Origin: Haemophilus_D parainfluenzae_AD
GTDB lineage: Bacteria > Pseudomonadota > Gammaproteobacteria > Enterobacterales > Pasteurellaceae
DNA length: 26,416 nucleotides
Reading direction: 5' to 3' (one strand)
Assembly (NCBI RefSeq): GCF_001679325.1
Contig: NZ_LZMX01000005.1
The notes below the pieces were generated by a model. That model saw only the letters and a list, made by a program, of their open reading frames with translations. It did no database searches and was not told the DNA's origin. Below, piece by piece: positions 10,207 to 16,768 of the stretch. Position 1 is the first letter of the stretch, and every line of letters begins with the position of its first letter. The translations under genes and the position numbers were made by a program.

Positions 10207-10635
10207 ATGAAAAAATTACTCACAATATCCCTTGCTCTACTTTCCTTTGTTTCAATCAGTTGCGAAGCGAGTAACCATCAGAATCAATCTGGGGTTAAGT
10301 CATCAATTTCAACTGAAAAAACTCGTGCAATAAATTTAAACTTAATGTTAAAGGAAGTGTTTGAAACTCGTATTACCGATATTGCAAGTCAACGTGCGGA
10401 TGTTAGTCATATTGTCTCCAAATATCTTCATTCAGGAATGGATAAGAAAGAAATTAGTGATTTAATTTCGGACCAATTTGAAATTTTAGAAAAAGAGAAT
10501 AAACTGTTTGCACACTATAAAAAAGGTGAAGGTTACTTGGGTAATAGACGTGACTTTTATATCGAATTGCTTTTTAGTAAAGATGGAAAATTATTAAAAA
10601 ATAAATCTTATTTAGATAAAAGCAATAATCTTTAA
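10207..10635 (+). CDS. Small exported protein of unknown function, probable lipoprotein
   Basis: 142 residues with an N-terminal signal (MKKLLTISLALLSFVSISC). A cysteine at residue 19 follows Val-Ser-Ile-Ser. This is a weaker lipobox than its neighbour has, so it may be a lipoprotein or a simply cleaved Sec substrate. The mature part is charged, with a helical middle (about residues 75-100, DKKEISDLI and EILEKEN) and a C-terminal strand-like segment with FYIELLFSKDGK. AAAGG lies nine bases before the ATG. It follows the previous lipoprotein gene by 28 bases and ends just before a strong hairpin, so the two form a short operon. Similar size, signal type and a helix-then-strand layout suggest the two might be distant paralogues, but I could not align them convincingly. 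No function is recognised. Confidence 0.75.
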   Translation: MKKLLTISLALLSFVSISCEASNHQNQSGVKSSISTEKTRAINLNLMLKEVFETRITDIASQRADVSHIVSKYLHSGMDKKEISDLISDQFEILEKENKLFAHYKKGEGYLGNRRDFYIELLFSKDGKLLKNKSYLDKSNNL

Positions 10636-10663
10636 TCCCTTCTTTATAGTCTTATATCAACAA

Positions 10664-10703
10664 AAAGTGCGGTTAAAAATCAGCGTATTTTTAACCGCAC
10701 TTT
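10664..10703 (+). terminator. Paired uptake-signal hairpin ending the lipoprotein operon
   Basis: A perfect 17-base-pair inverted repeat (10664-10680 with 10687-10703) with a six-base loop. Each arm contains one exact uptake signal (AAGTGCGGT at 10665-10673, ACCGCACTT at 10694-10702). It lies 28 bases after the stop at 10635. No long T-run follows, so the stem itself probably does most of the work. Confidence 0.75.
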
Positions 10704-10850
10704 ATTGTTACAATAACACAACACTTCCTGCAAGATACCTGATTTAATCACATATTAAACCTCTCAACAATCATACCAAAAATTGCTCATTCTTAAACCA
10801 ATTGAACAAGCCATTTGAACTAACTAATTTTCCAAATAGTCAAAGCAATC

Positions 10851-10904
10851 GTAAAAGGAATGCTTTTACACGCCGGATTGCATAAGTGCTTTGGCAAGCA
10901 ATCC
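10851..10904 (+). promoter_or_regulatory. Inverted repeats in the leader of the glycine-zipper gene
   Basis: Two small inverted repeats lie directly before this gene: GTAAAAG/CTTTTAC (10851-10857 with 10863-10869, loop 5) and GGATTGC/GCAATCC (10875-10881 with 10898-10904). They may fold in the 5' leader or bind a regulator. No known riboswitch consensus is recognised, and 7-bp repeats in AT-rich DNA can arise by chance. The remaining stretch 10704-10850 holds nothing I can name. Confidence 0.3.
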
Positions 10905-10928
10905 CGACAAAAATGAAGGAGTAGATTT

Positions 10929-11237
10929 ATGAAATCTAAATTGATGAAAGGGTTAGTGATTGTTGCATTAGCAGGAAGCTTAACCGCTTGTGAAATGGAC
11001 AGACAACAACGTCATACTGCAACAGGTGCAGCAATCGGTGGCGTAGCCGGTGGTTTATTAGGTGGTGATATTGCCACAACTCTAGGCGGAGCAGCATTAG
11101 GTGGCGTAATCGGTAGCCAAGTGAACAAAGGCGGAGACTACGATGATAGGGAATATCGCCATTATAAAAAACATAAAAGACACCATCATCACCACAGAAA
11201 ACACCGTGATTGGGATGACGACTGGGATGATGATTAA
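10929..11237 (+). CDS. Glycine-zipper lipoprotein with histidine-rich tail
   Basis: 102 residues. The type II signal peptide ends in lipobox LTAC, with the lipidated cysteine at residue 21. Residues about 32-66 are a glycine-zipper segment (GAAIGGVAGGLLGG, then GGAALGGVIGSQ), as in the Rick_17kDa/OsmB/YcfJ-like group of small outer-membrane lipoproteins, which can insert or oligomerise in membranes. The last 30 or so residues are unusual: a basic cluster with five consecutive histidines among Lys and Arg, then an acidic Asp/Trp end (DWDDDWDDD). A tail like this could bind metal ions or polyanions. GAAGGAG at 10915-10921 is a strong ribosome site. The gene stands alone between two hairpins. 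Exact function is unknown; structural or envelope-stress roles are usual for the family. Confidence 0.8.
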   Translation: MKSKLMKGLVIVALAGSLTACEMDRQQRHTATGAAIGGVAGGLLGGDIATTLGGAALGGVIGSQVNKGGDYDDREYRHYKKHKRHHHHHRKHRDWDDDWDDD

Positions 11238-11257
11238 GCCAAAATACAGATAAAAAT

Positions 11258-11300
11258 GACCGCACTTTTAAGATACAAATCAAAGTGCGGTCGTTTTTTT
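11258..11300. terminator. Paired uptake-signal terminator between convergent genes
   Basis: GACCGCACTTT (11258-11268) pairs perfectly with AAAGTGCGGTC (11282-11292) across a 13-base loop. On the plus strand the stem is followed by GTTTTTTT, a good Rho-independent terminator for the glycine-zipper gene. On the minus strand the stem is followed by ATTTTTAT, so it can also stop the convergent transporter gene that ends at 11325. Both arms hold exact uptake signals. Confidence 0.85.
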
Positions 11301-11324
11301 AGGGATTTTATGAATTAATAGGGA

Positions 11325-12779
11325 TTACCACCAGCCTAGTAGTTTCATCCATAATCCACCCACACCAAACCAAATCACTAATGAAAGGATGGAAACAATA
11401 AAGCTCACACCCCACCATTGACCGGTTGAGTTATAACCTGAACCGTATAATGCTGGGCCAGGACCACCGGCGTATTGTGTTAAACTCATGGATAATGTTG
11501 AGGTGTAACCTAAACCAATTGCAGCAATGATTGGTGGTGTACCCACAGCGATAGCCGCTGCCACGAAGGCTAGATACATTGCGGAAATATGTGCCATGGC
11601 TGAAGCAAAGAAATAGCGGGTATAGAAATACACCAACACTAAAATAGTAAAGGCAACTGGCCAGCTGAAATCGCCCACAGATGCGGAAATGTGGGTGGAA
11701 ATCCAAGTGATTGCACCGTATTTATTAAGCGCATTCGCCATCATGACCAATACCGCAAACCAGAACATCGTATCCCATGCGGTGGTTTCTGCCACGATAT
11801 TTTTCCAGCTCATAATATTGGTTAATAATAAAATCACTAAACCAATAAATGCTGAAATTGTTGCAGGAATATGGAAGACTAAATCACCCACCGTCCAAAG
11901 GAATAAGAGAAGGATAAAGTCTAGAGCAAGAATCCATTCTGCTTTGCTCATTGGACCCATGCTTTTTAATTCTTCACGTGCCATTTCTGCCATTTTAGGC
12001 GTATCTTTTAATTCTGGCGGATAAATTAAATACACGAAATAAGGTAAGACAATTAAGCTCACAATACCCGGCACGATTGCCCCTAAGAACCATGTCATCC
12101 AAGTGATTTCTACACCTTGGCTTTTCGCAAGTTCTGCAATTAACGGGTTACCCGCCATCGCAGTTAAGAACATGGTACAAATAATGGTATCGATTTGAGA
12201 GACAGCAATCGCTAAGAATGCACCCGCACGACGAGCAGTTGGACCTGGTTTTGATTCATACGCATCAGCAATAGATTGCATAATTGGGTACATAATACCG
12301 CCCCCACGCGCAGAAGCCGAAGGAATCCCTGGACCAATAACGACATCAGCCAACGCCATACCATAAGCCACACCCATCATTTTTTTACCAAAACGACCAA
12401 CGAAGTACAGCGCGATACGTTTACCTAAACCGGTTTTAATCACCGCTCGAGATAAAAACATGGCAATAGCAATCAACCAAATTGTGCCGTTTGCAAAACC
12501 GGATAACATACCTACATCACCTTGTTTTGGCAAAATTGGTGTAAGCCCAGTTAAACCGCTAATCACCAAAGCAACTAATGTTGCAGCACCCATAGGCATT
12601 GCTTTAGCGATAATAGCCACAATGGTTGCGACAAACAGCGCTAGCATTCCCCAGGCTTTTGCGGATAAACCTTCTGGTGTCGGGATTAACCAAATCCCTA
12701 AACCAACGATGACGGCAATCAGCAGCCCCTGCCATTTAAAGCCAAGTTTGACTTCTACTGCTGGAATTTTACTTTCCAT
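11325..12779 (-). CDS. DASS (SLC13)-family anion transporter, CitT/TtdT/SODiT-like
   Basis: 484-residue inner-membrane protein with about a dozen hydrophobic segments. It belongs to the divalent anion:sodium symporter family, in the branch of bacterial di-/tricarboxylate carriers and antiporters such as CitT and TtdT. Both family signature regions are visible: the first as PSASARGGGIMYPI near residue 150, the second as TSTLSMSLTQYAGGPGPALYG near residue 440. These replace the SNT clamps of sodium-coupled VcINDY-type members, which fits the CitT branch. The substrate cannot be read from sequence; succinate, 2-oxoglutarate/malate, citrate or tartrate are all represented in the branch. AGGAG lies six bases before the ATG. 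The gene is monocistronic, between the terminator at 11258-11300 and its own upstream region. Confidence 0.88.
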   Translation of the reverse strand: MESKIPAVEVKLGFKWQGLLIAVIVGLGIWLIPTPEGLSAKAWGMLALFVATIVAIIAKAMPMGAATLVALVISGLTGLTPILPKQGDVGMLSGFANGTIWLIAIAMFLSRAVIKTGLGKRIALYFVGRFGKKMMGVAYGMALADVVIGPGIPSASARGGGIMYPIMQSIADAYESKPGPTARRAGAFLAIAVSQIDTIICTMFLTAMAGNPLIAELAKSQGVEITWMTWFLGAIVPGIVSLIVLPYFVYLIYPPELKDTPKMAEMAREELKSMGPMSKAEWILALDFILLLFLWTVGDLVFHIPATISAFIGLVILLLTNIMSWKNIVAETTAWDTMFWFAVLVMMANALNKYGAITWISTHISASVGDFSWPVAFTILVLVYFYTRYFFASAMAHISAMYLAFVAAAIAVGTPPIIAAIGLGYTSTLSMSLTQYAGGPGPALYGSGYNSTGQWWGVSFIVSILSLVIWFGVGGLWMKLLGWW

Positions 12780-12841
12780 AGGATAACTCCTAGATAAATG
12801 AACAAAAAATAATTCATCACTTATAACAACCGTGACACAAT

Positions 12842-12889
12842 CGATTAAATAATCGGTTATAAAGATACCACTTCTTTAGTATGAGTAAA
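12842..12889 (-). promoter_or_regulatory. Candidate promoter and palindromic operator of the DASS transporter gene
   Basis: On the minus strand TTTACT (12884-12889) and TATCTT (12862-12867) are 16 bases apart, a plausible sigma-70 pair. Just downstream is the palindrome CGATTAAATAATCG (12842-12855), extendable with one wobble to a 20-base inverted repeat. It sits where transcription would begin, a typical place for an operator. No known regulator consensus was matched. Confidence 0.35.
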
Positions 12890-12943
12890 GATTTAAGCGA
12901 GTTTTTTAATAAAATTGAGTAAAATTTTGATATAAATAAAATA

Positions 12944-12964
12944 ACCGCACTTTAAAAGTGCGGT
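12944..12964 (-). terminator. Paired uptake-signal hairpin after torZ
   Basis: ACCGCACTT (12944-12952) and AAGTGCGGT (12956-12964) form a nine-pair stem with a three-base loop. It lies 17 bases beyond the torZ stop. The minus-strand continuation is T-rich (TATTTTATTT), consistent with a Rho-independent terminator. Confidence 0.7.
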
Positions 12965-12980
12965 CGTTTTTTTATTAATT

Positions 12981-15458
12981 TTATGCAGCTTGTTTCGGTT
13001 GTTTGAATACCGTCACTTCAGGTGCTTTACCGGTAAATTTTTCAACCTGAACAATACAGGTATTTGGTGAGTTACCTTGAGCAAGTTTTGATGTGCCTTC
13101 ATCGCGCGTTAATACGTTCGGGCAACCATTTTTACACAACGGTTTTTCACTTTTGCCTAAGTCCATTGGGTCATACCATGCACCTTCATGGAGAGCAACT
13201 GTACCTTTGATGATGTTTTCTGTGACAACCGCACCCGCAAGTACTTGACCACGTTTACTGTGAACACGAACAATATCACCGTCTTTAATACCACGCGCAG
13301 CCGCATCTTCAGGATGAATCATTACTGGCTCACGATCATTTACCGCATATTTTTGACGTAATGAAGTATGCGCCAATTGGCTGTGTAAACGATAGTAAGG
13401 ATGTGGTGTCACTAAAGCTAACGGATATTCTTCCGTCACATTGCCCGCAAACTCTTCTGGTTCCATCCAGCTTGGATGGCCTTTACAGTCGTTATAATGC
13501 ATTTTCTCGATAACATCAGAGAAAATCTCAATTTTGCCTGACGGCGTGCCAAGAGGGTTGAGTAATGGATCTTCACGGAACTCGCCATAACGCACCCATT
13601 TTTTTGCCGCCTCACCCGCCTCAAAACTTAATGGTTTATTTTCTGCCCAGAATTTATCAAAACGTGGCATTGCAACACGGTTTACACGTGCGGCAGTAAA
13701 GGCTGCATTGTAGAATTCTTCCAGCCATTCCATTTCCGTTTTACCTTCAGTGTATTGTTCTTCCACACCGGCTCGTTTAGCAAGCTCAACGAAAATATCG
13801 TAGTCATTTTTCGCCTCAAATTGTGGTGGAACCACTTGTTTCATCGGGTAAATGCTCATCATGGAGTAATCGCCTGCCATGGTTAAGTCATTACGTTCAT
13901 AACTGGTGGTTGCCGGCAAGACAATATCTGCCATACGTGCAGTCGGCGTCCAGTTCACTTCATTCACAATCACCACATCCGGTTGTTGGAAAGCCTTCAC
14001 TAAGGTATTGGTATCTTGATGGTGAACAAATGGGTTACCGCCCGCCCAATATACTGCTTTGATGTCTGGATAAGTAATTTCAGTACCGTTATAGTGAATT
14101 TTTTTGCCAGGATTAAGCAACACATCTGAAATACGCGCCAATGGGAAAGCGGATTTAGACGTATCATCTAACCATGTTTTTGCTCCCGCTTTGCCTGATG
14201 GACTTGCGGTAATGGAGCCGATAATACCACCTGTCGCCGTTGGCACCCCACCATTTGAATAGTGATAACTTAAACCGAAACCACCACCCGGCAAGCCAAT
14301 TTGTCCTAACATAGACGCTAGTGTTACTAACATCCAGTGGGTTTGTTCGCCATGGCGTTGACGTTGCATACCCCAACCACCCATTAACATGGTACGTTTG
14401 CTAGAGAAATCTGCTGCAAGCTGTTTAATCGTTTCTGCCGGTACACCACAAATTTTTGCCGCCCATTCTGCTGTTTTTGGTTGGCCATCGGTTTTACCTA
14501 ATAAATATTCCTCGAATTTAGCATAACCCGACGTGTATTTTTTCAAGAAATCTTTATCGTGCTTACCTTGTTCAACTAAAGTATGTGCAATACCCAGCAT
14601 TAATGGCACATCCGTTGCAGTATTCACAGGAATCCATTCTGCATTCAGCATTTGGCACGTTTCACTTTTTTGTGGGTCAATACAAATAATACGTTTACCA
14701 CTCGCTTGGAATTTTTTGAAATATTCAATCCCTTTTTGGTCGGTAGACATCCAAGCAATACGCATGGTTGTAAGCGGGTTTGCTGACCAAAGCACAATGA
14801 TATCGCTGTTTTCTAACACCGATTCCCAGCTGGTTTGTTGTTCATAGACTTCAATAGTACCAAGCACATGCGGCATGATGACTTGCGCAGCACCCGTAGA
14901 GTAATCCCCTTTGTGCCCTACAAAACCACCTGTAGCATTCATATAACGCTGTAATAACGTACGAGAAGCATGTAATGAACCACAGCTAAACCAACCATAA
15001 GAACCTGCAAAAATGCCTGTTGGACCATGTTCGTCACGTACACGTTTAAGTTGATTGTGTACTAAATCTAACGCTTCATCCCAAGAAACACGCACCCATT
15101 CATCACGACCACGCATTGTGGTATCGCTTTTTCCTGGGTTAGCTAAAAAGCCTTTACGCACCATTGGATATTTCACGCGAGTTTCGCTGTAGAGCTGATC
15201 AGCCACAACTGTTTGTAATTCGTTCGGTACCACGGGCTCAATAGCAGGACCAGATTTCACAACCTTACCCTCTTCCACAACTACACCAATCGGTCCCCAG
15301 TGAGCCGCCGTAACCACGGTTTTCATTTCAGCTTCTTTTGCGACCGCACTTTTTGATACAACGCCCACCATACCACCAGAAAGGGCACTACCTGCCACGC
15401 CTAAAGATGTTTTTTTCAGAAAATCACGACGTTGTTCGTTTACGTTATTCTTTTTCAT
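12981..15458 (-). CDS. torZ: Periplasmic molybdenum S-/N-oxide reductase (TorZ/BisC family, MtsZ-like)
   Basis: 825-residue catalytic subunit of the DMSO-reductase family, binding Mo-bis(pyranopterin guanine dinucleotide). It reduces S- or N-oxides, such as methionine sulfoxide, biotin sulfoxide or TMAO, in the periplasm. The N-terminus is a Tat signal: twin Arg at 10-11 (RRDFLKK), a hydrophobic stretch and a probable AVA cleavage site near residue 40. SYGW places Tyr154 and Trp156 at the sites of DMSO reductase Tyr114 and Trp116. The DYSTGAAQ motif gives Ser187, matching the Mo-ligand Ser147. There is no N-terminal [4Fe-4S] cysteine motif, as expected for this subgroup. AGAGG precedes the ATG by seven bases, and the gene starts 27 bases after the cytochrome gene stop, so the two form an operon. 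From memory the H. influenzae orthologue (HI0643) has been described as the methionine-sulfoxide reductase MtsZ; substrate preference here is inferred. Confidence 0.92.
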   Translation of the reverse strand: MKKNNVNEQRRDFLKKTSLGVAGSALSGGMVGVVSKSAVAKEAEMKTVVTAAHWGPIGVVVEEGKVVKSGPAIEPVVPNELQTVVADQLYSETRVKYPMVRKGFLANPGKSDTTMRGRDEWVRVSWDEALDLVHNQLKRVRDEHGPTGIFAGSYGWFSCGSLHASRTLLQRYMNATGGFVGHKGDYSTGAAQVIMPHVLGTIEVYEQQTSWESVLENSDIIVLWSANPLTTMRIAWMSTDQKGIEYFKKFQASGKRIICIDPQKSETCQMLNAEWIPVNTATDVPLMLGIAHTLVEQGKHDKDFLKKYTSGYAKFEEYLLGKTDGQPKTAEWAAKICGVPAETIKQLAADFSSKRTMLMGGWGMQRQRHGEQTHWMLVTLASMLGQIGLPGGGFGLSYHYSNGGVPTATGGIIGSITASPSGKAGAKTWLDDTSKSAFPLARISDVLLNPGKKIHYNGTEITYPDIKAVYWAGGNPFVHHQDTNTLVKAFQQPDVVIVNEVNWTPTARMADIVLPATTSYERNDLTMAGDYSMMSIYPMKQVVPPQFEAKNDYDIFVELAKRAGVEEQYTEGKTEMEWLEEFYNAAFTAARVNRVAMPRFDKFWAENKPLSFEAGEAAKKWVRYGEFREDPLLNPLGTPSGKIEIFSDVIEKMHYNDCKGHPSWMEPEEFAGNVTEEYPLALVTPHPYYRLHSQLAHTSLRQKYAVNDREPVMIHPEDAAARGIKDGDIVRVHSKRGQVLAGAVVTENIIKGTVALHEGAWYDPMDLGKSEKPLCKNGCPNVLTRDEGTSKLAQGNSPNTCIVQVEKFTGKAPEVTVFKQPKQAA
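15343..15351 (-). repeat. DNA uptake signal inside the torZ Tat signal peptide
   Basis: Exact 9-mer. Read with torZ it encodes Lys-Ser-Ala-Val just before the signal-peptide cleavage region. Confidence 0.85.
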
Positions 15459-15485
15459 TTCAGCCTCTTTTAGATAGTTAATTCA

Positions 15486-16586
15486 TTATTGTTTTGCCAT
15501 ATCTTTGGCATTGCGTTGCAGATAAATAGTTAACGCACGTACTTCATCTTTATTCATTGATGTACGGTCTTTCATGGAATTCACTACACCAATCCATTGG
15601 TTAGCCGTGTAATGATCTGCGCTAATTGCTGCGTGACAACCACTACATTGAGTTTGATTTAACTGATTACCGTATTGATTAAGAGCGGTCAGATCTGACG
15701 TCATTTTTTCTTTTGCAACATTCACCGCAACATTGATTTCTTTCCAGTCAGAATCCGTTACTGCATCATGTACTATTTTTACGGCTTGAACATGGTTACG
15801 CGCATCTTCATCCAATAAAGCAAGCGTGATACGTTTGCCTAATTCTTGATAAACAACCGCTTCAGCTCCCACTTGTTGCCAACCATGTAATGTGCCTTGA
15901 ACTTGATCGCCATTTACTTTCCATTGCATTAATTCTGCATAAGGCATGAGGCGAACCTCATTCCCTTTGTCATTGGTCGCTTTCACCATTTCAGTGGCAA
16001 AAATCGCTGAGCCATCAGAGAGAGTACCGCCTTGTACAGCAGAAGATTTTTGCGCATTTTGATAGCCATGCACTTCAGGAAGGAAGTGAACAATGCCTTT
16101 ATGGCAATCAATACAGGTTTGGCCATTTGTTTGCGCATCTGTATGCGTTTGTTTTGCCAATTTAGTTTGTTTTGAAAGTTCCATTGCATCAAAACTATGA
16201 CAGCTACGACAGGTTTCTGAATCGTTAGCTTTCATATCATTCCATACCATTTGAGCAAGCTCGGCACGGTGGGCTTCATATTTTTCTTTATTCTCAATCT
16301 TGCCTTGTGCTTCATACCACAAATCTTTCAAAGCAATAAATTTAGCTTTGACATAATGCCAACCTTCTTTTGGAATATGACAATCTGAACATTGTGCTCG
16401 CACGCCTTTTGCATTAGCAAAGTGGCTAGAACCTTCCCATTCTTCTTTTGGATAGCTCATTGAATGACAACTTACACAAAACTCAGGTGTACTGGTTTTA
16501 TGCATAACCCACTGCGTTCCCCACAATGCCACAGCGCCGATACCCGCCAAGCAAAGTGCGGTGACGATTTTCTTCATTTTTGACAT
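15486..16586 (-). CDS. torY: NapC/NirT-type pentahaem cytochrome c, electron donor to TorZ (TorY/MtsY-like)
   Basis: 366 residues from the ATG at 16586. I prefer this start to the GTG two codons earlier, because TTGGAG lies five bases before it and overlaps that GTG. An uncleaved N-terminal membrane anchor (residues about 5-27) is followed by a periplasmic domain. Five CxxCH haem motifs are visible: CVSCH, CSDCH, CRSCH and CIDCH in the NapC/NirT-like part (about residues 37-162), and CSGCH near residue 314 in the C-terminal domain. This is the TorC/TorY architecture: four low-spin haems that take electrons from menaquinol, plus a monohaem C-terminal domain. It presumably passes electrons to the reductase encoded 27 bases downstream. 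A candidate FNR-dependent promoter lies upstream. Confidence 0.93.
   Translation of the reverse strand: MSKMKKIVTALCLAGIGAVALWGTQWVMHKTSTPEFCVSCHSMSYPKEEWEGSSHFANAKGVRAQCSDCHIPKEGWHYVKAKFIALKDLWYEAQGKIENKEKYEAHRAELAQMVWNDMKANDSETCRSCHSFDAMELSKQTKLAKQTHTDAQTNGQTCIDCHKGIVHFLPEVHGYQNAQKSSAVQGGTLSDGSAIFATEMVKATNDKGNEVRLMPYAELMQWKVNGDQVQGTLHGWQQVGAEAVVYQELGKRITLALLDEDARNHVQAVKIVHDAVTDSDWKEINVAVNVAKEKMTSDLTALNQYGNQLNQTQCSGCHAAISADHYTANQWIGVVNSMKDRTSMNKDEVRALTIYLQRNAKDMAKQ
16554..16562 (+). repeat. DNA uptake signal inside the torY membrane anchor
   Basis: Exact AAGTGCGGT on the plus strand. In the torY frame it encodes Thr-Ala-Leu within the hydrophobic anchor. Confidence 0.85.
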
Positions 16587-16638
16587 AGACACTCCAACTA
16601 TACAAACAACAAAAAATAACTATAAATAAGTATTATGG

Positions 16639-16680
16639 ATTGTAAGGACATAGTGAGAAAGAAACTATGATCTTGCTCAA
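16639..16680 (-). promoter_or_regulatory. Candidate class II FNR-activated promoter of torYZ
   Basis: On the minus strand TTGAGCAAGATCAT (16667-16680) matches the FNR consensus TTGATNNNNATCAA at 8 of 10 defined bases. TACAAT (16639-16644, read on the minus strand) is a 5/6 match to the -10 element. The centre-to-centre distance is 32 bases, which places the FNR site at about -41.5, the class II activator position. Anaerobic induction suits an anaerobic terminal reductase. Confidence 0.55.
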
Positions 16681-16710
16681 TAAAAGGCTAAACACTCATA
16701 AGATAAAAAT

Positions 16711-16741
16711 AAAAAAACATTATATAAATCAATATATAGTG
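16711..16741 (-). terminator. Rho-independent terminator of pldB
   Basis: CATTATATA (16718-16726) pairs with TATATAGTG (16733-16741) with one mismatch. On the minus strand the stem is followed by seven T's (A-run at 16711-16717). It lies 28 bases past the pldB stop. The stem is AT-rich and therefore weak. Confidence 0.5.
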
Positions 16742-16768
16742 TTTTGTATTTAATCTAATTAGGGAAGT

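Noticed and set aside
9765..10635. The two small exported proteins as CDI immunity proteins
   Set aside because: CdiI normally follows cdiA on the same strand and is usually cytoplasmic or lacks a lipoprotein signal; position and strand do not fit.
10936..11283. 115-residue minus-strand frame opposite the glycine-zipper gene
   Set aside because: Antisense shadow running through the terminator; its His/Leu/Arg-rich content reflects the reversed Gly and Ala codons.
16587..16592. GTG start for torY
   Set aside because: It overlaps the GGAG ribosome site that serves the ATG at 16586.
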